A stretch of 10,514 bases of DNA from an uncultured Pirellula sp. (GTDB taxonomy: Bacteria > Planctomycetota > Planctomycetia > Pirellulales > Pirellulaceae), in NCBI GenBank assembly GCA_903892365.1, contig CAITIF010000602.1, positions 1-10,514 on the forward strand, in the 5' to 3' direction. Shown piece after piece: positions 1 through 5,653 of this stretch. Below the pieces are notes generated by a model. That model saw only the letters and a program-made list of their open reading frames with translations, was not told the DNA's origin and did not search any database. The position numbers were made by a program, and so were the translations under genes. Positions within the stretch are counted from its first letter, which is position 1. Each line of letters opens with the position of its first letter.

Positions 1-109
1 AGGCATCATCAACCCCTGTCAAGTACGCTCGTCGAACACAGCGCTGGCACACGTGCAGGATGGAAAATTCTAATGGGTTATAGATCTCAGAACGCAAAGG
101 CCTAGGCAT
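1..109 (-). CDS. REP-associated (IS200-like) tyrosine transposase family protein, N-terminal part
   Basis: The minus strand reads open from an ATG at 109 to the left edge (36 codons), beginning MPRPLRSEIYNPLEF and containing VCQRCVRRAYLTGVDDA. I recognise this as the opening of a planctomycete protein type usually annotated as transposase, with a Y1_Tnp-like HUH fold of the kind found in REP-associated (RAYT) transposases. The 'QRCVRRA(F/Y)L' stretch is its first beta strand and following helix. The HUH histidines and catalytic tyrosine would lie beyond the window, so activity cannot be judged. The start is well supported: a strong AAGGAG lies at 117-122, seven bases before the ATG. Such proteins act on single-stranded DNA hairpins next to their own gene, and inverted repeats do lie just upstream here. 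Family assignment is from memory of homologues. That the frame is a real gene is fairly certain. Confidence 0.8.
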   Translation of the reverse strand, partial: MPRPLRSEIYNPLEFSILHVCQRCVRRAYLTGVDDA

Positions 110-116
110 AATCAAT

Positions 117-122
117 CTCCTT
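117..122 (-). promoter_or_regulatory. Ribosome binding site of the transposase-like gene
   Basis: AAGGAG on the minus strand, seven bases before the ATG at 109. It is the strongest Shine-Dalgarno match in the window and fixes the start of this edge gene, which is otherwise only 36 codons long here. Confidence 0.7.
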
Positions 123-137
123 GAGTGCGAACATTCT

Positions 138-180
138 ACCCACCATCATCGCCAAAGTCAAGCAATAGGTGGGTGGCACC
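138..180. repeat. Inverted repeat upstream of transposase-like gene (candidate REP-like hairpin)
   Basis: ACCCACC at 138-144 pairs with GGTGGGT at 168-174 across a 23-base loop. The flanking bases 136-137 also pair with 175-176, one of these being a G-T pair. The right arm runs into GGTGGCACC (172-180), itself a short palindrome, so alternative foldings exist. It lies about 30 bases upstream of the start of a RAYT-like gene, where such enzymes often have their recognition hairpins. No second copy lies in the window, so REP status is unproven. Confidence 0.35.
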
Positions 181-387
181 GTTTGTACCGTTATTCATGG
201 GATCTGTGGGACATCTTTGCTCCGACTTCGAGGGATTGGGACATGTATGATTGAGATCCGGACAGAAGTTCCCGGTTGTCAGGCGGCACCCCAGAGATAT
301 CGAAAACGTACTCTGTAGTATTACGATGCTCGCGAACTTGAAGAACCCAGTATGTCAATTGGGCGCGCCCGACAGAACCGATGATTG

Positions 388-462
388 AACCACGGAACAC
401 ACGGAAATGAAGACATGTGAGAGTTACGCTTTCTTGCAGTGCGATCCGCGTGTTCTGTGATT
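388..462. repeat. Imperfect inverted repeat of the CCACGGAACACACGGA type
   Basis: The left arm AACCACGGAACACACGGA (388-405) matches the reverse complement of the right arm (445-462) at 15 of 18 positions, with a 39-base spacer. The 'accacggaacacacggaa' wording resembles short dispersed repeats I recall from intergenic regions of planctomycetes and other bacteria. Where it is read as protein it yields the 'FPCVPWF' phrase seen in spurious small ORFs. The arms match well enough to form a long, somewhat mismatched stem. Confidence 0.45.
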
Positions 463-607
463 GTCACCAACTTATCCTGAAGCTTACAATGGTCCTTCGT
501 TTTTGCGATCACGGTTGGACGCACTAAACGTAAGATTGAATGTTCGAAAACAAGTTGAAAGCGTTGTGTTCTCGTTATCATTTCAGGCATTGGAACTTAG
601 CTAGCAG

Positions 608-637
608 TGTCGAGCAGTCGAGGAAAACCGCTCGACA
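608..637. repeat. Hairpin TGTCGAGC...GCTCGACA
   Basis: A perfect 8-bp stem (608-615 with 630-637) and a 14-base loop, about 80 bases beyond the stop of the minus-strand DUF6655-like gene. There is no T-run on either side, so it is not a standard intrinsic terminator. It could stabilise the 3' end of that transcript or be part of the repeat-rich flank. Confidence 0.35.
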
Positions 638-715
638 TTGTAATTGTACTGCCAAAAAGTTATTCTCTGAATTCCCTGGTGGTGGCGTGTTTGCGCACCC
701 ATTCCATGCTGCGGG

Positions 716-1558
716 CTACTTGATGTTGGTTGGTAGATTGCTGGAAGCGTCGCTCATGCGTGTTTTTTCTTCGTTTGGTTCTTTCGCATTTCCAAAGATC
801 TTATTTGCGAACAAGTAATTGCTCCGGTGGTCGATACCATTGGCCCTTTGCGCTAATTGTGGTTCGTCATTACGAATTCCTAGCGAACGAAGCCGCTTAC
901 CTGCGAAGCGAGTCCCCTTATAAATATTGCCGTACTGCAACGGCCCAATACCCAGAATCCAAGTGTCCCGAGCGCTGCTGCCCGCCTGCGCTATCCCGGA
1001 TTGCCAGAGCGGTTCTCGTGTCTCGCGATCGTAAGCGAAGACAGACACCTTTGCCGCTGCGCTTTTCATTTCTCGCTTGGCAACCGAAAGCTCTGGAATG
1101 GACGGCAGCGAAGGGGTGCCCGGAATGACGGACGATGCACTGTTTAAAAAGTTGTTGGCCGGAATCCCATAAGTGACCGTATGACCGTCGGTTCCTAAAG
1201 CGCCACAGCGAGCCTCGCAAATGATTTCCGCCGCGTCGCGACTATCGACCAGCATGCACCCTGCAGCTGTTAGCTGCTGACGAAGCGCACTAATCACGTA
1301 GTCCGAATTGATCAAATTGATCGGCATGGCGACGCCCGGGATCACTTTTCCTGCCCCGACAACATAGGTGGTATCGAGAAACACTTTGTGCCCCCCAATC
1401 GCTCGAAAATCCATCTTCGCGATTGTAGAGTCCACGGCGTCGGACATCAGCAATTGTTCTGTTGCCGTAAATGACTTAGTTGCACCGCACCCCAATAAGA
1501 AGCACCCGCAAACAGCGCACGCAAGGATCATTCCTTGCATTCCTGCCCTTGACTTCAT
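716..1558 (-). CDS. DUF6655-like lipoprotein of unknown function
   Basis: A predicted lipoprotein, 280 residues from the start chosen here. The opening MKSRAGMQGMILACAVCGC is a short basic then hydrophobic signal peptide, ending in the lipobox LLGC with the lipidated cysteine at residue 24. The protein should therefore be exported and anchored in a membrane. The body has the pattern I recall for DUF6655, a planctomycete family of unknown role: 'TATEQLLMSDAVD', 'KVFLDTTYV', 'YVISALRQQLTAAGC', 'AEIICEARCGALGTD', 'VFAYDRETREPLWQSG', 'WILGIGPLQYGNIYKGTRFAG'. The last 55 or so residues look unstructured. The start is uncertain: ATG 1585 (9 residues longer) and GTG 1639 (27 residues longer) are in frame, and none has a good ribosome binding site. 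I chose 1558 because it gives a normal-length lipoprotein signal. It diverges from the next gene. Confidence 0.8.
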   Translation of the reverse strand: MKSRAGMQGMILACAVCGCFLLGCGATKSFTATEQLLMSDAVDSTIAKMDFRAIGGHKVFLDTTYVVGAGKVIPGVAMPINLINSDYVISALRQQLTAAGCMLVDSRDAAEIICEARCGALGTDGHTVTYGIPANNFLNSASSVIPGTPSLPSIPELSVAKREMKSAAAKVSVFAYDRETREPLWQSGIAQAGSSARDTWILGIGPLQYGNIYKGTRFAGKRLRSLGIRNDEPQLAQRANGIDHRSNYLFANKIFGNAKEPNEEKTRMSDASSNLPTNIK

Positions 1559-1589
1559 TTGCATTTTTCGGATCGGATGTGTCATGTAT

Positions 1590-1631
1590 TTGGTAGGACA
1601 ATCGTTGGTAGGACGGACTATCGTCGTCCGT
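1590..1631. promoter_or_regulatory. Direct and inverted repeats before the lipoprotein gene (possible operator)
   Basis: TTGGTAGGAC occurs twice, at 1590-1599 and 1605-1614, with a 15-base period. It is followed by ACGGAC (1613-1618) and its inverse GTCCGT (1626-1631). If the lipoprotein gene starts at 1585 or 1558, these lie in its 5' region and could be regulator sites. If it starts at the GTG at 1639 they are coding. This is inference only. Confidence 0.3.
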
Positions 1632-1779
1632 TTCACCACATTACAAACTTTCGACCTCGGCTCAAAGAGAACTAGGGTAATTTAGGCAATTTCATTCCAA
1701 TACAATGCAAGCACAGCGCCCGAATGAGACTGAATCGCCACTTCATGCTGTCGAGGAATTCAACGTCGCCTTGGGCGAG

Positions 1780-1806
1780 TTTACAATTCTGTGAAGAGGG
1801 TAGAAT
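1780..1806 (+). promoter_or_regulatory. Weak sigma70-like promoter for the beta-propeller gene
   Basis: TTTACA (1780-1785) and TAGAAT (1801-1806) resemble -35 and -10 boxes. The spacer is only 15 bases, shorter than the optimum. They lie 45 bases before the start codon in the divergent intergenic region. This is the best match I found on this strand. Confidence 0.25.
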
Positions 1807-1839
1807 ACTGCCCATTCGTTCGAACACGCCTTTTTTAGC

Positions 1840-1844
1840 AGGAG
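1840..1844 (+). promoter_or_regulatory. Ribosome binding site of the beta-propeller gene
   Basis: AGGAG six bases before the ATG at 1851. It supports that start, which also gives a complete signal peptide. Confidence 0.6.
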
Positions 1845-1850
1845 TCTTTC

Positions 1851-3146
1851 ATGCCGTTCTCGCTTTGTTTTCGTAGTTCCCTTGCTGCGATTGTGCTGCT
1901 GCTACCCCATGGTGCTACCTTTGCAGAAGACGGTGATTGGTCGCAATGGCGAGGACCGAATCGTGATGGATATGCTGCGAAGCAATCCCTTCTCAAAGCG
2001 TGGCCGGAAGAGGGCCCAAATCTGGTATGGAGCTTTGACGCGGCTGGATTAGGTTATTCTTCCGTTGCTGTGGTAGGAGACGATTTGTTTACCATGGGAA
2101 AGCGAGATCAAAACAACCTACTACTCTGTATGGATGCGAAAACCGGCAAGGAGAAATGGGCATCGCTGCTTGGCCCTGCCGCTAGTTCCGATTCCTACTT
2201 GACTGGCTGGGGGGATGGACCGCGCTGCACTCCTACCGTGCATGGCGATCTCGTTTTTGCCCTTTGTGATCTTGGTTCCTTTGGCTGCTTCCGACGCAGC
2301 GATGGAGAAAAAGTATGGTCCGTACATTTGGTCAATGATCTTGGGGGAAGCGTTCCAAAGTGGGGGTATAGCGAATCGGCATTGATCGATGGCGATCGAG
2401 TGATGATTACTCCTGGCGGGTCAAGCTATATGGTAGGGCTCGATATCAATACGGGTAAAAAAACTTGGACAACCGAGTTCTCCGAGGGGGCGAACTATGT
2501 CTCGATCATCAAACATACTTTCGAGGGAGTGCCTGTTTATCTTTCGGCTTGCCGACAGGGACTTGTCGGAATTCACTGCGAAACGGGAGAATTGCTGTTC
2601 AAGAATGACGCGACGAAAAACGACATCGCTGTGATTGGGACGCCGATCGTATCGGAGAACGTCGTCTATCACTCGGCCGCATACGGATCAGGGAACTCCG
2701 CAACCAAAGTCATGATGGTGGATGGAAAACTGGAGGCTTCTAAGATGTACCACAATCCGAAGGAGTCGATGGCCAATCACCATGGTGGTAATATTCTAAA
2801 GGACGGAGCAATTTTTGGCTTTTCCAAAGATTTACGTGGTGTTTGGATGGCCCAAGATTTGGAAACCGGCAAAGTTCTTTGGTCGAAGAAAATTGGGCGC
2901 GCTACGTCCGGATCGATCGCTTGCGCGGATGGATTGCTGTATTGCTACGATGACCAAGACGGGATTTGCTACCTTGTCATGCCCGATCGGTCAGGATGGA
3001 AAGAGCTCGGAAAAGTAAAGCTCCCTGAAACAACGTCGACCGAGCGGAACAAGGGTGCGATTTGGGCTCACCCCGTTATCGCAAAGCAAATGCTGCTGAT
3101 CCGAGACCAAGAGAAAATATTTGCCTTTGATATTGCATCGAAATAG
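1851..3146 (+). CDS. Secreted PQQ-binding-like beta-propeller repeat protein
   Basis: A 431-residue exported protein. Residues 1-25 form a signal peptide, with likely cleavage after ATFA. Then comes WSQWRGPNRDGY (30-41), a hallmark of planctomycete PQQ-like propeller proteins. Blades carry the repeat 'x-D-x-x-T-G-[KE]-x-x-W': CMDAKTGKEKW (93-103), CFRRSDGEKVW (146-156), LDINTGKKTW (197-206), IHCETGELLF (241-250) and QDLETGKVLW (335-344), consistent with a single propeller of about eight blades. The fold is shared by quinoprotein dehydrogenases and the BamB scaffold. No obvious alcohol dehydrogenase active-site or PQQ-contact motifs are visible, so a binding or scaffold role in the periplasm is as likely as catalysis. 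It appears to be a single-gene unit, with an inverted repeat just after the stop. The family is sure; the function is unknown. Confidence 0.9.
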   Translation: MPFSLCFRSSLAAIVLLLPHGATFAEDGDWSQWRGPNRDGYAAKQSLLKAWPEEGPNLVWSFDAAGLGYSSVAVVGDDLFTMGKRDQNNLLLCMDAKTGKEKWASLLGPAASSDSYLTGWGDGPRCTPTVHGDLVFALCDLGSFGCFRRSDGEKVWSVHLVNDLGGSVPKWGYSESALIDGDRVMITPGGSSYMVGLDINTGKKTWTTEFSEGANYVSIIKHTFEGVPVYLSACRQGLVGIHCETGELLFKNDATKNDIAVIGTPIVSENVVYHSAAYGSGNSATKVMMVDGKLEASKMYHNPKESMANHHGGNILKDGAIFGFSKDLRGVWMAQDLETGKVLWSKKIGRATSGSIACADGLLYCYDDQDGICYLVMPDRSGWKELGKVKLPETTSTERNKGAIWAHPVIAKQMLLIRDQEKIFAFDIASK

Positions 3147-3172
3147 CAAGCTAAACTCAAGCCGGCCAAAAC

Positions 3173-3228
3173 GGAGTAGGGCTCATTTGTTTCGACGAAA
3201 ACGCGAGCACAAAAGGCCGTCCTACTCC
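3173..3228. terminator. Inverted repeat after the beta-propeller gene, possible transcript end
   Basis: GGAGTAGG (3173-3180) pairs perfectly with CCTACTCC (3221-3228) around a 40-base loop that can itself form smaller stems. It begins 27 bases after the stop codon. There is no T-run after it, so it may be a 3' stabilising structure rather than an intrinsic terminator. Confidence 0.35.
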
Positions 3229-3296
3229 TTGAAGTTGCACTGAAGCATCGATATGTTTAGGGAATAAGGATGCAATCACCCCCCCCATCATGAGTC

Positions 3297-3330
3297 ACTA
3301 ACGCATTCCTCCCCCTTCTAATTCGTTAGT
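3297..3330 (+). promoter_or_regulatory. Leader hairpin with C-rich loop before the mqn operon
   Basis: ACTAACG (3297-3303) pairs with CGTTAGT (3324-3330). Two further pairs lie beyond one mismatch, and the loop is 20 bases and pyrimidine-rich. TACTTTTCTG follows the stem, and the operon's GGAG ribosome site (3348-3351) lies 17 bases downstream. The loop's CTCC could pair with that GGAG. The structure could be a weak terminator, an attenuator or a translation control. None is shown. Confidence 0.35.
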
Positions 3331-3357
3331 TACTTTTCTGCACGCACGGAGCATAGT

Positions 3358-4086
3358 ATGGCAACTCAATCTAGACAGACTGTGGCATTGGTCGACTTAG
3401 GGGTTACCGATCAACGGGACCTTCCAACCACTCGTGTTACTGCTGCATTGCGGCGATTGGATGGATTGACTCTGTTGGAGTGGTGCATTCGCCGATTGAG
3501 CGAATCGACATTGATCGAAACGATCGTAGTGACTGGTCCGCCTCAATACCGCGAGTTGATTAGTAATACCGGTTTGTGCAACGCTCGTTGGATGCCAAGC
3601 GCACAGCCAACTCCTGCCCGGCGTGCTTTAGAGCTATCCCAGCGATTGAATGCAGATTGGATCGTTTTTGCTAGTCCTTTATGCCCATTTACGGACCCCA
3701 CTTTAATCGACCGACTTGTATCTCGAGGCTGGTCGGACCCTGTTGCAGACTTTGTTGGTTTTATTTCCAACAATCATCCCGACTTTTCTTTGCAGAGCCT
3801 TGGGCTGGTTTGCGAAATGTGTTCTGCGTCGGCCATCGAAAAACTACAGATTGAAAAGCTTCTAGACGAACCATTGGATGTCCCGGAGATCGTACGCAGC
3901 AACCCAAGCTTATTTCTTCCAAAGTGGATCCCGTTACCGCAGGAACTCAACCATCAGTCGCTTCGTTTTCAAATGCAAAACGAATCGGATTGGGACCGAG
4001 CTGAAAGTTATCTCGAAGCGGCTGGTGACGACTTGTCCTGGCAACGACTTGCGAAAGTCGCAGAACGAAACGTTACACTGACGTAA
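3358..4086 (+). CDS. SpsF-like (cytidylyltransferase-type) nucleotidyltransferase-fold protein, function unknown
   Basis: A 242-residue soluble protein. It has the outline of the NTP/CTP transferase fold seen in SpsF and CMP-sugar synthetases. A beta strand ALVDLG (10-15) is followed by 'TRVTAALRRLDGLTLLEWCIRRL' (25-47), corresponding to the family's 'RLPGKvL..l.g.pll..vi.R'. Then come 'TIVVTG' (55-60), 'ADWIVFASPLCPFTDPTLIDRL' (99-120) for the 'gDxPli.p.lid' strand, and near the end 'LRFQMQNESDWDRAESYL' (202-219) for the usual 'R.tvd...D'. The lysine of the GK motif and the metal-binding aspartate before 'P-L/F' are not seen, so it may be catalytically altered or inactive. GGAG six bases before the ATG supports the start. 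Its stop abuts the mqnB start with no spacer, so the two are co-transcribed and probably coupled. No step of menaquinone synthesis is known to need such an enzyme. Confidence 0.6.
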   Translation: MATQSRQTVALVDLGVTDQRDLPTTRVTAALRRLDGLTLLEWCIRRLSESTLIETIVVTGPPQYRELISNTGLCNARWMPSAQPTPARRALELSQRLNADWIVFASPLCPFTDPTLIDRLVSRGWSDPVADFVGFISNNHPDFSLQSLGLVCEMCSASAIEKLQIEKLLDEPLDVPEIVRSNPSLFLPKWIPLPQELNHQSLRFQMQNESDWDRAESYLEAAGDDLSWQRLAKVAERNVTLT

Positions 4087-4755
4087 ATGCTACACACGCT
4101 GCTATTAGTCCCGACCCAATTCGAGCTCGATCACCTTTCGAGCTCATTTCTCGAAAATCTTTCGAACCACCATGCGAGGTTGGAGCTAGTCGGATTTGGA
4201 CCGGTTGTCTCGGGAATTCGAACCAGCAGATTGATAGAGCAACTGAAACCGCAAAAGGTCATCTTGTTCGGGATTGCTGGAGCTCTTCAGGGCCTTGCTG
4301 AAGTAGGTACGGCGGCTGAATTTAACCAAGTTGCCTGTTATGGAATTGGGGCCGGATCGGGTGACGCCTTTGAGACTGCGGATGAAATGGGTTGGCTTCA
4401 ATGGAGCCGTTGCCATAACGATACGTTAGCCGAACCGATTGGATGCCATTTGCTGCTAGGGCCGTGCGTTCTGGGGGACGACGGCTCGACCACCCAATCT
4501 TTGCAGCTCTTAACCTCCTGTGCTGCCTCGTCCAACTCACAAGAGGCCGAGCAGAAGCGTTCGAAATTTCCGCATGCCGTCGCTGAAGACATGGAAGGTT
4601 TTTCCGTTGCGGTGGCATGTCGATTCGCTCAAGTTCCGCTCCGTATTGTTCGAGGAATATCGAATGTTGCAGGGGATCGGAATCGCACTCGTTGGAAAGT
4701 GGATGCAGCTATGCGGTCTGTAGAAACCTTAGTTTCAAATATTTTATCTTCATGA
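4087..4755 (+). CDS. mqnB: Futalosine hydrolase
   Basis: A 222-residue cytosolic enzyme of the nucleoside phosphorylase (PNP/UDP) superfamily. MqnB cleaves futalosine, or aminodeoxyfutalosine in some species, to release dehypoxanthine futalosine for the alternative menaquinone pathway. Visible landmarks are the strand and glycine turn FGIAGAL (61-67), the ribose-binding signature EDMEGFSVA (167-175), where the MEG core binds the sugar, and RGISNVAGDR (189-198) with the following W203. This last stretch is the family's 'R.ISN.aGdR...W' and carries the base-binding aspartate. Length fits MqnB. There is no ribosome binding site, because the ATG directly follows the TAA of the upstream gene, so translation is probably coupled. 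It could be confused with MTA/SAH nucleosidase, but the neighbour mqnD settles the assignment. Confidence 0.88.
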   Translation: MLHTLLLVPTQFELDHLSSSFLENLSNHHARLELVGFGPVVSGIRTSRLIEQLKPQKVILFGIAGALQGLAEVGTAAEFNQVACYGIGAGSGDAFETADEMGWLQWSRCHNDTLAEPIGCHLLLGPCVLGDDGSTTQSLQLLTSCAASSNSQEAEQKRSKFPHAVAEDMEGFSVAVACRFAQVPLRIVRGISNVAGDRNRTRWKVDAAMRSVETLVSNILSS

Positions 4756-5591
4756 TGCAAACGATTCGATTAGGGATTTCGACCTGCCCCAATGACACCT
4801 TTGCATTTCATGCGTTGATTCACAACCGAGTGGATTGGCAAGGTCTCGATTTTCAAATCGAGCTCCTTGATATCCAACAACTCAATTCGCGTCTATTTCG
4901 GGGCGAGTTCGATATCTGCAAAGCCAGCTTTCACGCCGCCTTGGTTTTAGCCGACAAGATGGTCGTGTTGCCTAGCGGTTCAGCACTTGGGTTCGGGGTT
5001 GGGCCTTTGCTATTGGCAGCGAAACCGAATACTGTCCCAAACTCGACGCTACAACGCACGCTGTGCCCCGGCCAGCATACGACCGCAACGTTGCTGTTTC
5101 GACTTTTTTACCCGGAAACCACCTTGCTGGAGCAAGTCGTATTTTCCGATATCATGCCCCGTCTGAAGGACATGCGTGCTGACTTTGGAGTTTGCATTCA
5201 CGAAGGTCGTTTCACATGGCAACAAGAGGGGCTCTATTTGGTTGAGGATCTTGGTTCAAGATGGGAAACCGAGACCCAGTGCCCTTTGCCTTTGGGAGGC
5301 ATTCTTGGCTCGCGAGTCCTTTCCGCCGATGTTCTTACTCGTGTCCAGTCCGTTGTTTATTCTTCGTTGCAATACGCGCTGAGGCATCGCCAGGAAACGC
5401 TAACGACGATGCGACAGTACGCTCAAGAGTTCGAGGATGACGTTTTGTTCCAGCACGTTGACCTTTATGTGAACGAGTGGACGCTGGATCTTGGTGAAGT
5501 CGGGCAAGCAGCGTTGGACGCGTTATCCGTTCGAGCCCGCAAGATTGGGCTGATTCCTTCGGATAGCAGCCGGCTGGAAGTAATGCGTTGA
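4752..5591 (+). CDS. mqnD: 1,4-dihydroxy-6-naphthoate synthase
   Basis: A 279-residue enzyme of the MqnD family with a periplasmic-binding-protein-like two-domain fold. It converts cyclic dehypoxanthine futalosine to 1,4-dihydroxy-6-naphthoate in the futalosine route to menaquinone. The start GISTCPNDTFAFHALI (8-23) is diagnostic. GEFDICKASF (51-60), SGSALGFGVGPLLLA (75-89), the PGxxTTA-type turn PGQHTTATLL (106-115) and CIHEGRFTW (148-156) follow. H150 matches the histidine proposed as catalytic base in the Thermus enzyme. The start is the ATG overlapping the mqnB stop (ATGA, 4752-4755). A second in-frame ATG follows at once (4755). The frame stays open upstream to 4617, but that part lies inside mqnB and does not resemble the family. 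There is no ribosome binding site, so coupling to mqnB is expected. The gene is complete and looks functional. Confidence 0.93.
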   Translation: MMQTIRLGISTCPNDTFAFHALIHNRVDWQGLDFQIELLDIQQLNSRLFRGEFDICKASFHAALVLADKMVVLPSGSALGFGVGPLLLAAKPNTVPNSTLQRTLCPGQHTTATLLFRLFYPETTLLEQVVFSDIMPRLKDMRADFGVCIHEGRFTWQQEGLYLVEDLGSRWETETQCPLPLGGILGSRVLSADVLTRVQSVVYSSLQYALRHRQETLTTMRQYAQEFEDDVLFQHVDLYVNEWTLDLGEVGQAALDALSVRARKIGLIPSDSSRLEVMR

Positions 5592-5606
5592 TACCGCCCG
5601 CCGGTG

Positions 5607-5633
5607 CCGGACACGAATTCAAGCCCGGACACG
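5607..5633. repeat. Nine-base direct repeat in the convergent gap
   Basis: CCGGACACG occurs at 5607-5615 and 5625-5633, in the 62-base gap where mqnD and the aldo/keto reductase gene end tail to tail. No convincing terminator hairpin is seen in this gap. Confidence 0.3.
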
Positions 5634-5653
5634 CATCCTGAACGATTCGTAAG

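Larger units (their letters stand above)
110..715. other. Non-coding stretch with short inverted repeats behind the transposase-like gene
   Basis: About 600 bases lie between the transposase start and the end of the DUF6655-like gene. The open frames here (minus 191-400 and 321-590, plus 540-818) have no recognisable domains, no good ribosome binding site and unnatural composition, so I do not call them genes. What can be seen is an ACCCACC/GGTGGGT inverted repeat at 138-174, an imperfect inverted repeat of the CCACGGAACACACGGA type at 388-462, and a hairpin at 608-637. The stretch may be the flank or debris of the transposase-like element. That is inference from position and repeats only. 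Confidence 0.5.

Noticed and set aside
191..590. Two open frames on the minus strand (191-400 and 321-590)
   Set aside because: The 191-400 frame starts at a GTG inside the CCACGGAACACACGGA repeat. Neither has a ribosome site or a recognisable domain, and they overlap each other. They look like chance frames over repeat DNA.
540..818. Plus-strand frame starting MFENKLKAL
   Set aside because: No ribosome site and no recognised domain. Its second half is antisense to the end of the lipoprotein gene.
1766..1778. TCGCC-TTG-GGCGA mini hairpin before the propeller gene
   Set aside because: A five-base stem with a three-base loop, common by chance, with no clear role.
4617..4751. Upstream extension of the mqnD frame inside mqnB
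   Set aside because: The added residues do not resemble MqnD, and the family's conserved opening GISTCPNDTF lies right after the ATG at 4752.
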